From: an uncultured Akkermansia sp.
GTDB lineage: Bacteria > Verrucomicrobiota > Verrucomicrobiia > Verrucomicrobiales > Akkermansiaceae
Length of the DNA stretch: 43,150 nucleotides
NCBI GenBank assembly: GCA_949296365.1
Contig: CASFPZ010000018.1
Span: 1 to 43,150 of the forward strand
Direction of reading: 5' to 3'
The notes beneath the pieces were generated by a model. That model did no database searches, was not told the origin of the DNA, and saw nothing but the letters and a program-made list of their open reading frames with translations. The number at the start of each line of letters is the position of its first letter. Within the stretch, counting starts at the first letter, position 1. A program made the position numbers and the translations under genes. This document shows, piece by piece, positions 1 to 7,546 of this stretch.

Positions 1-129
1 TACTCTATCTCGGATCCAATCCAAGACCTGTGGACTCTTCAACGTACCCTATCTCTTCCTCAAACTTCGACAATGCTTTTACCAGCGGATTTGAAACAGC
101 CCCTTTTTCTGGGTCTCATGAAAAAGTAG
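1..129 (+). CDS. C-terminal end of an unidentified protein (partial)
   Basis: An open frame runs from the first base of the window to a TAG at 127-129, giving the last 42 residues of a protein that starts outside. The residues are mixed hydrophobic and polar and end in GLMKK, which is plausible for the tail of a globular protein. I do not recognise the family. The tRNA-Leu promoter starts within a few bases of the stop, so this gene ends just before the tRNA unit. It could still be a chance open frame, because 42 codons without a stop is not rare. Confidence 0.4.
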   Translation, partial: YSISDPIQDLWTLQRTLSLPQTSTMLLPADLKQPLFLGLMKK

Positions 130-131
130 TC

Positions 132-159
132 TTGATTTATGAAATATTATAGGTACAAT
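132..159 (+). promoter_or_regulatory. Promoter of tRNA-Leu
   Basis: A sigma70-type promoter with TTGATT at 132-137, a 16-base spacer and TACAAT at 154-159. The expected transcription start (about 166-168) falls directly in front of the mature tRNA 5' end at 169, so the primary transcript would need little or no 5' trimming. Confidence 0.55.
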
Positions 160-168
160 CTTGTGCAT

Positions 169-253
169 GCGCCTGTGGCGAAATTGGTAGACGCGCCAGA
201 TTTAGGCTCTGGTGCCGCAAGGCATGCAGGTTCGACTCCTGTCGGGCGCACCA
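169..253 (+). tRNA. tRNA-Leu(UAG)
   Basis: The acceptor strands GCGCCTG (169-175) and CGGGCGC (243-249) pair, with discriminator A at 250 and a genome-encoded CCA at 251-253. The anticodon stem CCAGA/TCTGG encloses a seven-base loop with anticodon TAG, reading CUN leucine codons. The long variable arm (TGCCGCAAGGCA) is the class II feature expected for tRNA-Leu, and the T arm carries GGTTCGACTCC. All parts are intact. Confidence 0.97.
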
Positions 254-254
254 T

Positions 255-276
255 CCTTCTTATGGGATAAAGAAGG
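255..276 (+). terminator. Weak hairpin directly after tRNA-Leu
   Basis: CCTTCTT at 255-261 pairs with AAGAAGG at 270-276, one base after the tRNA CCA. The stem is 7 bp but AT-rich, and no convincing T run follows. It may be a weak terminator or a 3' processing signal. Confidence 0.3.
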
Positions 277-460
277 TATTCATGCATCGATGGTATGTGA
301 TCAGTAGGGTTGTTTATTGCATGAAAATTCATAGTTTTCAGAGACAATAAGGGTGGGATTCTTGCCAATTAAAATATTTTCGTTTTTTTGACTGTATGAA
401 CATTCTATGCTTGAATTCAGTCTCCACTTGGATTTATCCAGAGTAAGTTAAGTTTTTTAT

Positions 461-466
461 AGGAGG
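461..466 (+). promoter_or_regulatory. Strong Shine-Dalgarno site of the flavodoxin gene
   Basis: AGGAGG at 461-466 lies seven bases before the ATG at 474, which fixes that start. It stands out because almost every other gene in the window (for example rplM, rpsI, bioB, lpxB, gatC, the TolQ-like gene) has no recognisable Shine-Dalgarno sequence. Confidence 0.8.
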
Positions 467-473
467 TATTTCC

Positions 474-953
474 ATGAAGCATTCATTAGTCGCCTATTTT
501 TCTGCAACAGGTACTACAGCGCGAGTTGCCTCGACTTTAGCTCAAGCCATTGGAGCAGACATTTTTGTCATCGAGCCACAAATTCCCTACAGTATTCAAG
601 ACCTTAATTGGCATGATCAACAATCGCGAAGTTCTTTAGAAATGCATACACCAACTTCTCGTCCCGCCATTGCCAAAATTTGTGAGGATATGGATCAATA
701 TGATATCTTATTCGTAGGTTTTCCAATCTGGTGGTATGTTGCTCCGCACATTATTAACACATTTCTAGAAAGCTACGACATGCAAGGCAAAACGATTGTT
801 CCCTTCGCTACGTCTGGCGGTAGTTCCATAGGTCAAGCCTATCAACATTTGCAGGCTAGTTGCCCCAATGCGCGTCTATTGCAAGGAGCAATTCTCAATA
901 CACATGCTAGCCAACAAGACTTAAAAAATTGGGTCAACAATTTGTCTCTCTAA
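474..953 (+). CDS. Flavodoxin-like protein
   Basis: A 159-residue protein with a flavodoxin fold. The first strand runs into the FMN phosphate-binding loop SATGTTA (about residues 10-16). A second strand ends in VGFPIWW (about residues 82-88), the aromatic loop that stacks on the isoalloxazine ring, and TSGGSS (about 113-118) forms a further cofactor loop. This matches the short NAD(P)H-quinone or flavodoxin_4-type proteins often annotated as flavodoxin family. It probably carries electrons or reduces quinone-like substrates in the cytoplasm; the true partner cannot be read from the sequence. The gene stands alone between two tRNA genes, is preceded by an unusually strong Shine-Dalgarno site, and has no obvious terminator. 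Its translation signal is unlike its neighbours, which would fit recent acquisition, but base composition does not make the case. Confidence 0.85.
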   Translation: MKHSLVAYFSATGTTARVASTLAQAIGADIFVIEPQIPYSIQDLNWHDQQSRSSLEMHTPTSRPAIAKICEDMDQYDILFVGFPIWWYVAPHIINTFLESYDMQGKTIVPFATSGGSSIGQAYQHLQASCPNARLLQGAILNTHASQQDLKNWVNNLSL

Positions 954-1374
954 TTTTTCACCTAACTACTTAAAAAACAGAAAAAGCAAAGATTGGCCGT
1001 AAAAAAGTTGCCAGAATCATTGAGTCAACTTGTTTTGTTGGGTGTTATTGAAGACCCTCAGGTTTTCGTGGAAGGTTTTTGGACTGCCCCACGAGGAGTC
1101 TGAATAAGCTCGAGTGTACTACGTGTATACACTTTCTTCAAAAATCGGGAAAGGGCTTATAAAAATACCCAAAGAAACCGAGGTAGAACCTTCGGGCCCT
1201 TTCTATTTTGATTGAGGGAAAGCAACTTTTTTACAAGACACCGAAAATCAACTATTTACTTAAATTAAAAACGTAGCAATCAATCACAAAACCATTTCAC
1301 GCACAAAAAATATCTATTCTCCGTCTCCAAACAAATAGAACAAAATAAACAAAAAAACAAATCTTTAAGAGATT
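954..1374. other. Gene-poor stretch with a possible structured element
   Basis: No convincing gene in about 420 bases. A short rightward open frame of about 40 codons ending in TGA near 1105 has protein-like composition (it ends FWTAPRGV) but no good start; it may be a gene remnant. The part from about 1147 to 1210 can fold into a nested stem-loop, listed separately. The remainder to 1374 is AT-rich. Confidence 0.5.
1150..1208 (+). ncRNA. Possible structured RNA or complex terminator
   Basis: An inner hairpin pairs CCGAGGT (1179-1185) with ACCTTCGG (1189-1196) around an AGA loop, with one bulged base. An outer stem can form between AAGGGC (about 1152-1157) and GCCCTT (about 1197-1202), followed by TCTATTTT. 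The nested pairs and T-rich tail could be a rightward terminator or the end of a small RNA. No promoter was identified, so this is tentative. Confidence 0.3.
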
Positions 1375-1450
1375 TGGTGGAGCATAGCGGGTTCGAACCG
1401 CTGACCTCTTCAATGCCATTGAAGCGCTCTACCAACTGAGCTAATGCCCC
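1375..1450 (-). tRNA. tRNA-Ala(GGC)
   Basis: On the minus strand a 76-base cloverleaf begins GGGGCAT and ends ATGCTCC plus A and an encoded CCA. The acceptor stem has the G3-U70 wobble pair, the main alanine identity element. The anticodon stem CTTCA/TGAAG encloses ATGGCAT, giving anticodon GGC (reads GCC). The D arm AGCTCAGTTGGTAGAGC and T arm GGTTCGAACCC are standard. All elements are intact. Confidence 0.97.
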
Positions 1451-1508
1451 TTTCCTTAGTCAACCGACCTCCGTGAAGGCGAGGGAATGCTAATAGGATT
1501 CACCTCAA

Positions 1509-1538
1509 ATTACAAGTTTTTTTTGCTAGGAATCGCAA
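1509..1538 (-). promoter_or_regulatory. Candidate promoter of tRNA-Ala
   Basis: On the minus strand, TTGCGA (1533-1538) and TGTAAT (1509-1514) are separated by 18 bases. The predicted start would lie near 1502, about 50 bases before the mature tRNA. The match is moderate. Confidence 0.35.
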
Positions 1539-1605
1539 TTTTCTTGAAGGCACTTCGACAAATACAACATATTACTCTTAATGTCAACGAATTGCAAAAA
1601 ACAAA

Positions 1606-2493
1606 TCAATTAAACTTTGGGACATAAACTTGGAGTGGACCAGGCCCCAAGGAGAATTTAACAGAACCATGGCCAGCAAAATCCCCATCTAACTGAATAG
1701 CAGGTTTTCCTCTTAATGGCAAAATTTCACACGAGGCGGCGCGTTTACAGACAAATTCTCCCCCGATACCCGGTTGGAACCCACGATGCCTCACAGCACA
1801 CACGAGATCCCGAACAATGCTAACAGGGCTCCGCTGTTGAAATACAATAAAATCCAACATACCATCAGCATGATTAGCTTTGGGGAACATAGGCCACGAC
1901 CCACCATAAAACATGCCATTACCAGCAATAACCGTATGTCCCTCTACGCAGTCACCATCGTCAAACACAGCTTTCAAATGCGCCCAAGGTTCACACAACG
2001 CCTTGAATGCGGATATCACATACGCCAAAGATCCCCATCGAACTTTGAAATCTCGCGTAGTGAGTTCCACGGCTCGACCATCCCAGCCAATGCCTGCCAT
2101 TTGTAAGAATGGAATTCCATTGGCACAAAAGACATCTACAGCTTCAACTTGACCATCATAGTAAGTTTGGAGTGCCTTATCAAAATTCCCGGAGCCAATG
2201 CCAATTTCACGAGCAAAGACATTAACCGTACCTGAAGGCATAACCAACAAACGAGTTGGCGTCCCCGCTAGTACACTGGCAGCAGTATGCAGTGTTCCAT
2301 CGCCTCCAGCCACCGCTACAACCAAAGTTCCACAAGCCACGCATTTCTTTAACAATTCTTGTAGGTGAGAATTCGAACTAGGTTCAACGACCTCAAAAAT
2401 ACCTTTTTTCGACTCTAACCAGCGACGAATTGGAGCCGAACGGGTCCCCCGTGCCATTGGATTCAGAAACAGCGGGATGCGATCCATTGTCAT
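1606..2493 (-). CDS. Diacylglycerol/lipid kinase family protein
   Basis: About 295 residues with the DAGK catalytic domain of the DgkB/YegS type. The N-terminal strand IPLFLNPMARG is the usual opening of the family, and the nucleotide-binding GGDGT motif is present in AGGDGTLH (about residue 64 onward), followed by PSGTVNVFAREIG, the equivalent of the family GTGN region. The C-terminal beta-sandwich includes QLDGDFAG near the end. It should phosphorylate a lipid with ATP at the inner face of the membrane. The longest frame would begin with TTG at 2505; the ATG at 2493 (or the one at 2487) is the better start. The gene begins only about 20 bases downstream of the gatA terminator, so its promoter must overlap the terminator region or it relies on read-through. 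Confidence 0.85.
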   Translation of the reverse strand: MTMDRIPLFLNPMARGTRSAPIRRWLESKKGIFEVVEPSSNSHLQELLKKCVACGTLVVAVAGGDGTLHTAASVLAGTPTRLLVMPSGTVNVFAREIGIGSGNFDKALQTYYDGQVEAVDVFCANGIPFLQMAGIGWDGRAVELTTRDFKVRWGSLAYVISAFKALCEPWAHLKAVFDDGDCVEGHTVIAGNGMFYGGSWPMFPKANHADGMLDFIVFQQRSPVSIVRDLVCAVRHRGFQPGIGGEFVCKRAASCEILPLRGKPAIQLDGDFAGHGSVKFSLGPGPLQVYVPKFN

Positions 2494-2513
2494 ACCAAGG
2501 AACAAAACTCAAT

Positions 2514-2550
2514 AAAAAGGCCGAACTTTTATTTAGAGTTCGGCCTTTTT
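2514..2550 (-). terminator. Strong intrinsic terminator after gatA
   Basis: GGCCGAAC and GTTCGGCC form a perfect stem with an 11-base AT-rich loop, flanked by an A run and a T run so it can work in both directions. It lies 9 bases after the gatA stop and closes the leftward gat unit. Confidence 0.92.
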
Positions 2551-2558
2551 ATACTACA

Positions 2559-3977
2559 TTAACTTTTTTCAAGAGCATATCCTGCAGTTATTAACTCGCC
2601 TTCCTTGAAATGAGGCGCCAGTAACTGCAACCCTACGGGCAAACAAGCACCTGCAATTTCGGCAACTCCACACGGAACTGAAATTCCAGGTAACCCCGCC
2701 AAATTAGCCGGAACTGTATAAATATCTTCTAGGTATGTCTGTAAATGGTCAATCTCGGACGCCCCAAGCAATGGGGCTGGAGTCGGAGCTGTCGGCCCAG
2801 CAATTAAATCAACCTTGGTAAACGCTTCGGTAAAATCCTGCGCCACTAATGAGCGCACACGCTGAGCTCGCGAATAATAAGCGTCGTAATACCCAGAACT
2901 TAAAACATAGGTTCCCAATATAATACGCCTTTTAACTTCTGGGCCAAATCCTTCCTCTCGCGACAATTCAAAAACCTCATTCAAATCTCGAGCCTGTGGA
3001 GAACGTTGGCCATAACGAACGCCGTCAAATCGAGACAAATTAGACGAAGCTTCAGCACAAGCTACAATGTAATAAACCGAAACAACAGCTTCTGCATGCG
3101 GCAAGGAAATTTCCACAAGCTCAGCACCGAGGGACTCTAATCGCTTCAAAGCAGATTGAACAGCCTGAGTCACTCCCGGATGATTACCTGACGTCATATA
3201 TTCTTTAGGCACGCCAATTTTCTTACCTTTAATATCCCTGCCAACGTAAGCTTCAAAATGTTCCACAGGTTGATTCTGTGACGTAGAATCCTTGGAATCA
3301 TAACCGCATATTGTTTCCAACAAAACGGCAGCATCACGTACATCTCGAGTAATAGTACCGATTTGATCTAAAGACGAAGCAAACGCCACCAATCCATAAC
3401 GAGAAACGCGGCCATAAGTCGGTTTTAGCCCAACAACCCCACAATGAGAGGCCGGCTGACGAATAGACCCTCCTGTATCAGAGCCTAGCGCAGCAATTGC
3501 CGTACCCGCTGCAACTGATGCAGCCGATCCGCTAGACGATCCACCAGGCACATGCCCAAGAGCATGAGGATTCAAGGTTGGTCCAAATGCGGAATTTTCT
3601 CCGGTCGACCCCATAGCGAACTCATCCATATTTAATCTACCTAGAGGAATTCCCCCCGCTGCTTTCATCAACGAAATTGCCGTCGCATCATAAGGAGCTA
3701 TGTATGGAGCCAATAGCCGCGACGCACAACGTGTTGGCTGTCCTAAAACACTAATATTATCTTTGATAGCAATAGGAATACCAGCAAGAGGTAAATTAGG
3801 GGATGTTTGGTGCGCCAACTGAATCGCCGCTTCCTTATCGTAAGACAAATACGCATGAATACGCTTATCTCCCTGAGCAATGGACTCTAACACCATGTTC
3901 ACAAGTTCTACAGAAGAGACTTCGCCTCTCCGCAGGCAATCCCTCCACTCCACAAGAGTTTTTGAAGGTAATGTCAT
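2559..3977 (-). CDS. gatA: Glutamyl/aspartyl-tRNA amidotransferase subunit A
   Basis: A 472-residue amidase-signature enzyme. The Ser-cisSer-Lys triad is visible: Lys72 in PIAIKDN, the cis-serine Ser147 in GGSSSGS and the nucleophile Ser171 in DTGGSIR; the spacing agrees with characterised GatA proteins. It hydrolyses glutamine and, with GatB and GatC, amidates mischarged Glu-tRNA(Gln) or Asp-tRNA(Asn). GatB is not in this window. The gene lies 47 bases after gatC in a leftward unit and ends at a strong terminator. The ATG start is not preceded by a Shine-Dalgarno site. The C terminus is slightly shorter than in most family members but all catalytic parts are present. Confidence 0.97.
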   Translation of the reverse strand: MTLPSKTLVEWRDCLRRGEVSSVELVNMVLESIAQGDKRIHAYLSYDKEAAIQLAHQTSPNLPLAGIPIAIKDNISVLGQPTRCASRLLAPYIAPYDATAISLMKAAGGIPLGRLNMDEFAMGSTGENSAFGPTLNPHALGHVPGGSSSGSAASVAAGTAIAALGSDTGGSIRQPASHCGVVGLKPTYGRVSRYGLVAFASSLDQIGTITRDVRDAAVLLETICGYDSKDSTSQNQPVEHFEAYVGRDIKGKKIGVPKEYMTSGNHPGVTQAVQSALKRLESLGAELVEISLPHAEAVVSVYYIVACAEASSNLSRFDGVRYGQRSPQARDLNEVFELSREEGFGPEVKRRIILGTYVLSSGYYDAYYSRAQRVRSLVAQDFTEAFTKVDLIAGPTAPTPAPLLGASEIDHLQTYLEDIYTVPANLAGLPGISVPCGVAEIAGACLPVGLQLLAPHFKEGELITAGYALEKS

Positions 3978-4024
3978 GATTGTAAAAATTAGGCAGAAAG
4001 TAAAACGAGGCAGGAAACTACAAT

Positions 4025-4318
4025 TTAAGCAGATTCTACAACTTTAGGCACAAGAATTTGCGAAGCAGACTGGCGCGGCGCATTTGACAAAGCCACTTCA
4101 ACCGCCAATCCTTGTTCCGGATTATCCTCTCGCATCACATCCCATGCAGGCAACGGGTGATACATTGGCTCGACCTTGTCAACATCGTACTTTTGTAATT
4201 GATTGACATAGTCAAGAACGTTAGCCAAATCGGCGGAAAACCGTTTGACTTCTTCATCGGTCAAGCGCAAGCTTGCCAAACTAGCAACATAAGCAACATC
4301 CATTTGCGGCTGATTCAT
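4025..4318 (-). CDS. gatC: Glutamyl/aspartyl-tRNA amidotransferase subunit C
   Basis: 97 residues with the GatC pattern: VAYVASLASLRLTDEE near the N terminus, then DLANVLDYVNQLQ and a C-terminal wrap segment with PLPAWDVMREDNPE, matching the family LR.D.v motif. GatC is the small belt that stabilises the GatA-GatB interface. The gene directly precedes gatA in the same orientation, and the two hypothetical membrane proteins upstream appear to share the transcript. Confidence 0.95.
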   Translation of the reverse strand: MNQPQMDVAYVASLASLRLTDEEVKRFSADLANVLDYVNQLQKYDVDKVEPMYHPLPAWDVMREDNPEQGLAVEVALSNAPRQSASQILVPKVVESA

Positions 4319-4401
4319 GGCTGGGTTCTATCATACCAAAACCTCAACCGCATAGGTATGTGGAAAATGGTCATGCATACAGATTTCCTTTGCTAATCCG
4401 T

Positions 4402-4767
4402 TCAACTTTGCTCAAGCAAATGAATAAACCAGAACGTCGAAGCAGCAATAGAACCTATCAAAACCAACAAAAGCACAGTCCCTTCATAAAGATCGCGACG
4501 AACATTTCGAACTCCCCCCCGAGTATAGGCTCGCTGAATTCTTTCTTCTTGTTTAACCCGAACCACTCGGTCAAGAGGCGGCATCGTATTGCCTTCAGGA
4601 CGCAACTGTCCTCCCCGACCTTCTTCCTCTCCTGACTGGAGAGCTGGCTCGCTCTGAGTCTTATCCAACATTTCTTTTAGTTCGCTGATTTTCTGAGCCA
4701 TGTCTTCAGACATGCGATCTAAATCGCGAAGCCGAGGATTAACTTTTTTCTTCTTTGTAAACAACAT
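4402..4767 (-). CDS. Small tail-anchored membrane protein of unknown function
   Basis: About 121 residues. The N terminus is very basic (KKKKVNPRLRDLDR), followed by a helical acidic stretch, a disordered region rich in Glu, Gly and Pro, and a single hydrophobic helix near residues 98-116 that ends just before the C terminus. The predicted topology is a cytoplasmic body with a C-terminal membrane anchor. I do not recognise the family. The ATG at 4767 is preferred over an in-frame TTG at 4773. It lies 9 bases after the stop of the upstream coiled-coil gene and 83 bases before gatC, which suggests co-transcription with both. The function cannot be inferred. Confidence 0.65.
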   Translation of the reverse strand: MLFTKKKKVNPRLRDLDRMSEDMAQKISELKEMLDKTQSEPALQSGEEEGRGGQLRPEGNTMPPLDRVVRVKQEERIQRAYTRGGVRNVRRDLYEGTVLLLVLIGSIAASTFWFIHLLEQS

Positions 4768-4776
4768 CGCCAAAAA

Positions 4777-5496
4777 TCACATAGAGGGTTGTGAACAACT
4801 ATAAATCGAAAAAACTATCAAAAACAAAACAATCAAAGGCAGGTGAAAAGCGAATCCTTTTACAAGATGTAGCATGAACTCACGAGACGTAATCAACGGG
4901 CCTTGAGAAAATGTTCCCTCCTCTAACACATTCGTATGGCGCATCAACGAACAATGAGTAACAGCTTGTTCGCAATGGTCTACACAATGAGCTAATCCAT
5001 CCATAGCCTTTTCCAAATACGGGACAAAATCATCATCCTCCATGTGCCATTCCTCCGGATTAATCTTGGATAAATAATCGAAATCTCTCTGGAAACAGTC
5101 TCGAATGTTTTCCAATTTATCCGCCTCTATACGCATATCGTTAATTTCTTTCGAAATCCTTTTGATTGAAGAAACAAGAAATTCCCGAACTTCTTGGCTT
5201 TCCCTAATCAACTGCTCTTTTTTCTCTTCCCGTTCAGCTATAGTATTTTTACGATCATCAATTTCTTTCTTTTTTTGTTCCAATTCTTCCAACCGCCGTT
5301 TGGTTTCCGCCATTTCTCTTGCATTATCGGACTCCCCTGATACATAGCTGTAATTATCGGTTGGATGTGTTGAATCTACCTTGTTCATTCTAGGTTGAGT
5401 ATCCTGGTCCTTCATCATCGTATGGCAAAAAAGACAATACAAAAGCGGATTCTTACTTACCTTTTCCAACACACGAATTAAAGAGAAAAAATTCAT
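4777..5496 (-). CDS. Coiled-coil, C-terminally anchored membrane protein of unknown function
   Basis: Up to 239 residues. From about residue 55 to 130 there is a long charged heptad-like region rich in Glu, Lys and Arg that is very probably a coiled coil, and residues about 210-232 form one hydrophobic helix ending in IYSCSQPSM. It therefore resembles its downstream neighbour: a cytoplasmic domain held by a C-terminal anchor. The ATG at 5496 gives a hydrophobic N-terminal stretch that looks less natural than a start at the double Met at 5418, so the true start is uncertain. It is the first gene of the leftward run ending in gatC-gatA. No family was recognised. Confidence 0.6.
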   Translation of the reverse strand: MNFFSLIRVLEKVSKNPLLYCLFCHTMMKDQDTQPRMNKVDSTHPTDNYSYVSGESDNAREMAETKRRLEELEQKKKEIDDRKNTIAEREEKKEQLIRESQEVREFLVSSIKRISKEINDMRIEADKLENIRDCFQRDFDYLSKINPEEWHMEDDDFVPYLEKAMDGLAHCVDHCEQAVTHCSLMRHTNVLEEGTFSQGPLITSREFMLHLVKGFAFHLPLIVLFLIVFSIYSCSQPSM

Positions 5497-5841
5497 CCAC
5501 TCACTTCAAGAATACCTAACCCGCGTTTCCAGCCTTCCTTTTAAAACAAGATATTCTCTTACAAGTCCTTGATCTTTCCAAATATTAGAACCTCATGTTG
5601 CGACTGTAATCCAAGAGATTTATTCCAAATAAAATCAGATTTTTTGTGTCATATTAATTTTCCAACCTCTTCACCTAATAGGCTAAAAGCGTCGAACAGG
5701 CATGATCTGTCACAAGATAATACCAACAATATTGTCATCCAATATAATATCTACCTTATTAAAATAAGCGATACCACCTTGTCATGATTAAATACTGATA
5801 GACACAAGTCTTGAAAACTATAGTGTAGTCTTATATTTCAC
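5497..5841. other. Divergent intergenic region
   Basis: 345 AT-rich bases separate the leftward coiled-coil gene from the rightward nucleotidyltransferase, so both promoters should lie here. A TTGAAA at 5811-5816 and TATATT at 5832-5837 are only 15 bases apart, which would make the rightward transcript start almost at the start codon. No protein-coding signal was found. Confidence 0.45.
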
Positions 5842-6771
5842 ATGCGCATGGTTCCTTCCGTCACACAAGCTTTCATTTTAGGCGCCGGATTTGGAAGCCG
5901 CCTCAGGCCATTAACGCAGCTACGGCCAAAACCGTTAGTTCCCGTTTTCCAAGAACCGCTCATTGTTCATATCATGCGTCGATTACGGCAGGTAGGAATT
6001 CGGACTTTTTTCATCAATACACATCATCTACATGCCGTGTGGGAAGAAGTATTTCCGACTCATCAATGGGAAGATTGTACGATTCATTTTGTCTACGAAC
6101 CCACCCTATTGGATACTGGGGGAGGTCTCAAAAATCTTTCAAAATTTTTAGACCCGGAGTTGCCTCTTCTTATTCACAATGGCGATATTTTATCTACAGT
6201 TTCCATTGATAAATTGATAGAAATATATCAGTCTTCTGGCCTACCTGTGATGCTGGGGTTACGCAACAACGGTTATCTCAAGAATACAGGGTTTGATGCA
6301 CAACGAGGACTCGTCACCGATATGCGGTACCTCCTCGGCATTACCCCTGGAACTTACCAATTCACTGGTATTTACTGTATTCAACCATCAAAGCTTCTTC
6401 GCCATATTCCCAGCTCTCAGACCATCTCCATTATACCAGCTTTAATCGAATTAATTCAACGCCATCAAGTTGGTGGATATATCATGGACGAAGGATCTTG
6501 GACTTCCCTTGAGACGCCAGAAGCGTATCTGCGAATTCATTTGGCCCCGCAAGATTTTTTACCAAAATCGTCAATCTTGCGCATTTCTCCATTGGCTTAC
6601 ATAGGTAACAATGTTGCACTTGACGATACTTGCGTCATTGGCGCATACGCTTCTATTGGCAATAACTCGCGACTTGATTCATGTATCGTCTGGCCCAATG
6701 TCAAAATTCCAGAAGGCACGCATGCCCAATCTACGCTATTTTTACCTCAAAATCTCGTCTGTCATTTATGA
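5842..6771 (+). CDS. Sugar-1-phosphate nucleotidyltransferase (MurU/mannose-1-P guanylyltransferase-like)
   Basis: 309 residues. The N-terminal Rossmann-like domain opens with ILGAGFGSRLRPLT followed by PKPLVPV, the nucleotide-binding signature of NDP-sugar pyrophosphorylases. HNGDIL (about residues 111-116) supplies the metal-binding Asp, and the substrate pocket region with NTGF and TGIY follows. The last 60 residues contain short left-handed beta-helix-type repeats (IGNNVALDDTCVIGAYASIG). The enzyme should join a nucleotide to a sugar-1-phosphate; the size and domain order recall MurNAc-1-phosphate uridylyltransferase and GDP-mannose synthases, but the sugar cannot be decided. A second ATG two codons later (5848) is an alternative start. 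The stop overlaps the start of the next gene by four bases, so the two are coupled. Confidence 0.85.
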   Translation: MRMVPSVTQAFILGAGFGSRLRPLTQLRPKPLVPVFQEPLIVHIMRRLRQVGIRTFFINTHHLHAVWEEVFPTHQWEDCTIHFVYEPTLLDTGGGLKNLSKFLDPELPLLIHNGDILSTVSIDKLIEIYQSSGLPVMLGLRNNGYLKNTGFDAQRGLVTDMRYLLGITPGTYQFTGIYCIQPSKLLRHIPSSQTISIIPALIELIQRHQVGGYIMDEGSWTSLETPEAYLRIHLAPQDFLPKSSILRISPLAYIGNNVALDDTCVIGAYASIGNNSRLDSCIVWPNVKIPEGTHAQSTLFLPQNLVCHL

Positions 6772-7526
6772 AATCCATTCACCCCATCCTGACCTTGTTG
6801 GCAGTTTTCGTGACAACCACCCTGTGCGGATGGGCTGAATACCAATCGTTTTCACGTAGTCAGTTTTTTTTCTTTACGAAAGATTACATCAATGCCTACT
6901 TTTTCAAATCCTCTACACACCGTCTTTTCATCATGGATGAAGGCTCTTTGGACTCGCCACGTTATGGGTCTTTAGATCAAGCCATGAGGCAGTCGCCCTG
7001 TATTGCAGGCATCAATGGAGGATTTTTTTGTGCCGATTCTGTCGGGAGTCCTCTCGGCGCTCTTGTTACCAGAGGGGAAAAAATAACTTCGCCTTTATCT
7101 GGTGCTTTCACCGTCTCAGGTATTCTTTGGGATTCAGGGCGAGATATTTACCTGCAACGTTCCCAAACATTCCTGAATAACAAACCAGCTTCAGCCAGAG
7201 TCTTGGAAGCTATTCAAGGCGGTCCCTTCTTAGTGGAACACGGTCAACCAACCCATGGTCTCAACAATACCAAATCAGCAGTAAGATCCCTCATTGCGAC
7301 AGACGGCAAAGGAAATTGGTGCATCGCCATCACTTCCTCTCTAACCCTGTATGAATTAGCCCACTGGTTGACAATTCCCGGGGCCCTAGGAAATTTTTCT
7401 GTACAAACTGCACTCAATTTAGACGGAGGCACATCAACAGCTTTCTGGTGCTACGAAGTCGGCATCTATATCCCGTCCAGCAAACAAGTACGGAATTACA
7501 TTGGCATTGCTCCCAGGGATTCCTAA
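6768..7526 (+). CDS. Secreted phosphodiester glycosidase (NAGPA domain)
   Basis: 252 residues from the ATG at 6768, which overlaps the previous stop in an ATGA. The first 22 or so residues form a signal peptide ending near CGWA. The mature part has the NAGPA/DUF2233 pattern: NGGFF (about residue 82), an IQGGP segment, and NLDGGTSTAFW near the C terminus. Proteins of this family remove a sugar from phosphodiester-linked glycans in the periplasm or outside the cell. Coupling with a nucleotidyltransferase suggests that the pair acts on the same sugar, for instance in glycan recycling or polymer trimming; that link is inference. The longer in-frame extension to 6681 overlaps the upstream gene and is rejected. 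Confidence 0.85.
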   Translation: MKSIHPILTLLAVFVTTTLCGWAEYQSFSRSQFFFFTKDYINAYFFKSSTHRLFIMDEGSLDSPRYGSLDQAMRQSPCIAGINGGFFCADSVGSPLGALVTRGEKITSPLSGAFTVSGILWDSGRDIYLQRSQTFLNNKPASARVLEAIQGGPFLVEHGQPTHGLNNTKSAVRSLIATDGKGNWCIAITSSLTLYELAHWLTIPGALGNFSVQTALNLDGGTSTAFWCYEVGIYIPSSKQVRNYIGIAPRDS

Positions 7527-7546
7527 TTTCTCCATCCTCCACTATT

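Noticed and set aside
1774..2152. Rightward frames inside the lipid kinase gene
   Set aside because: Antisense to a gene with a clear GGDGT motif.
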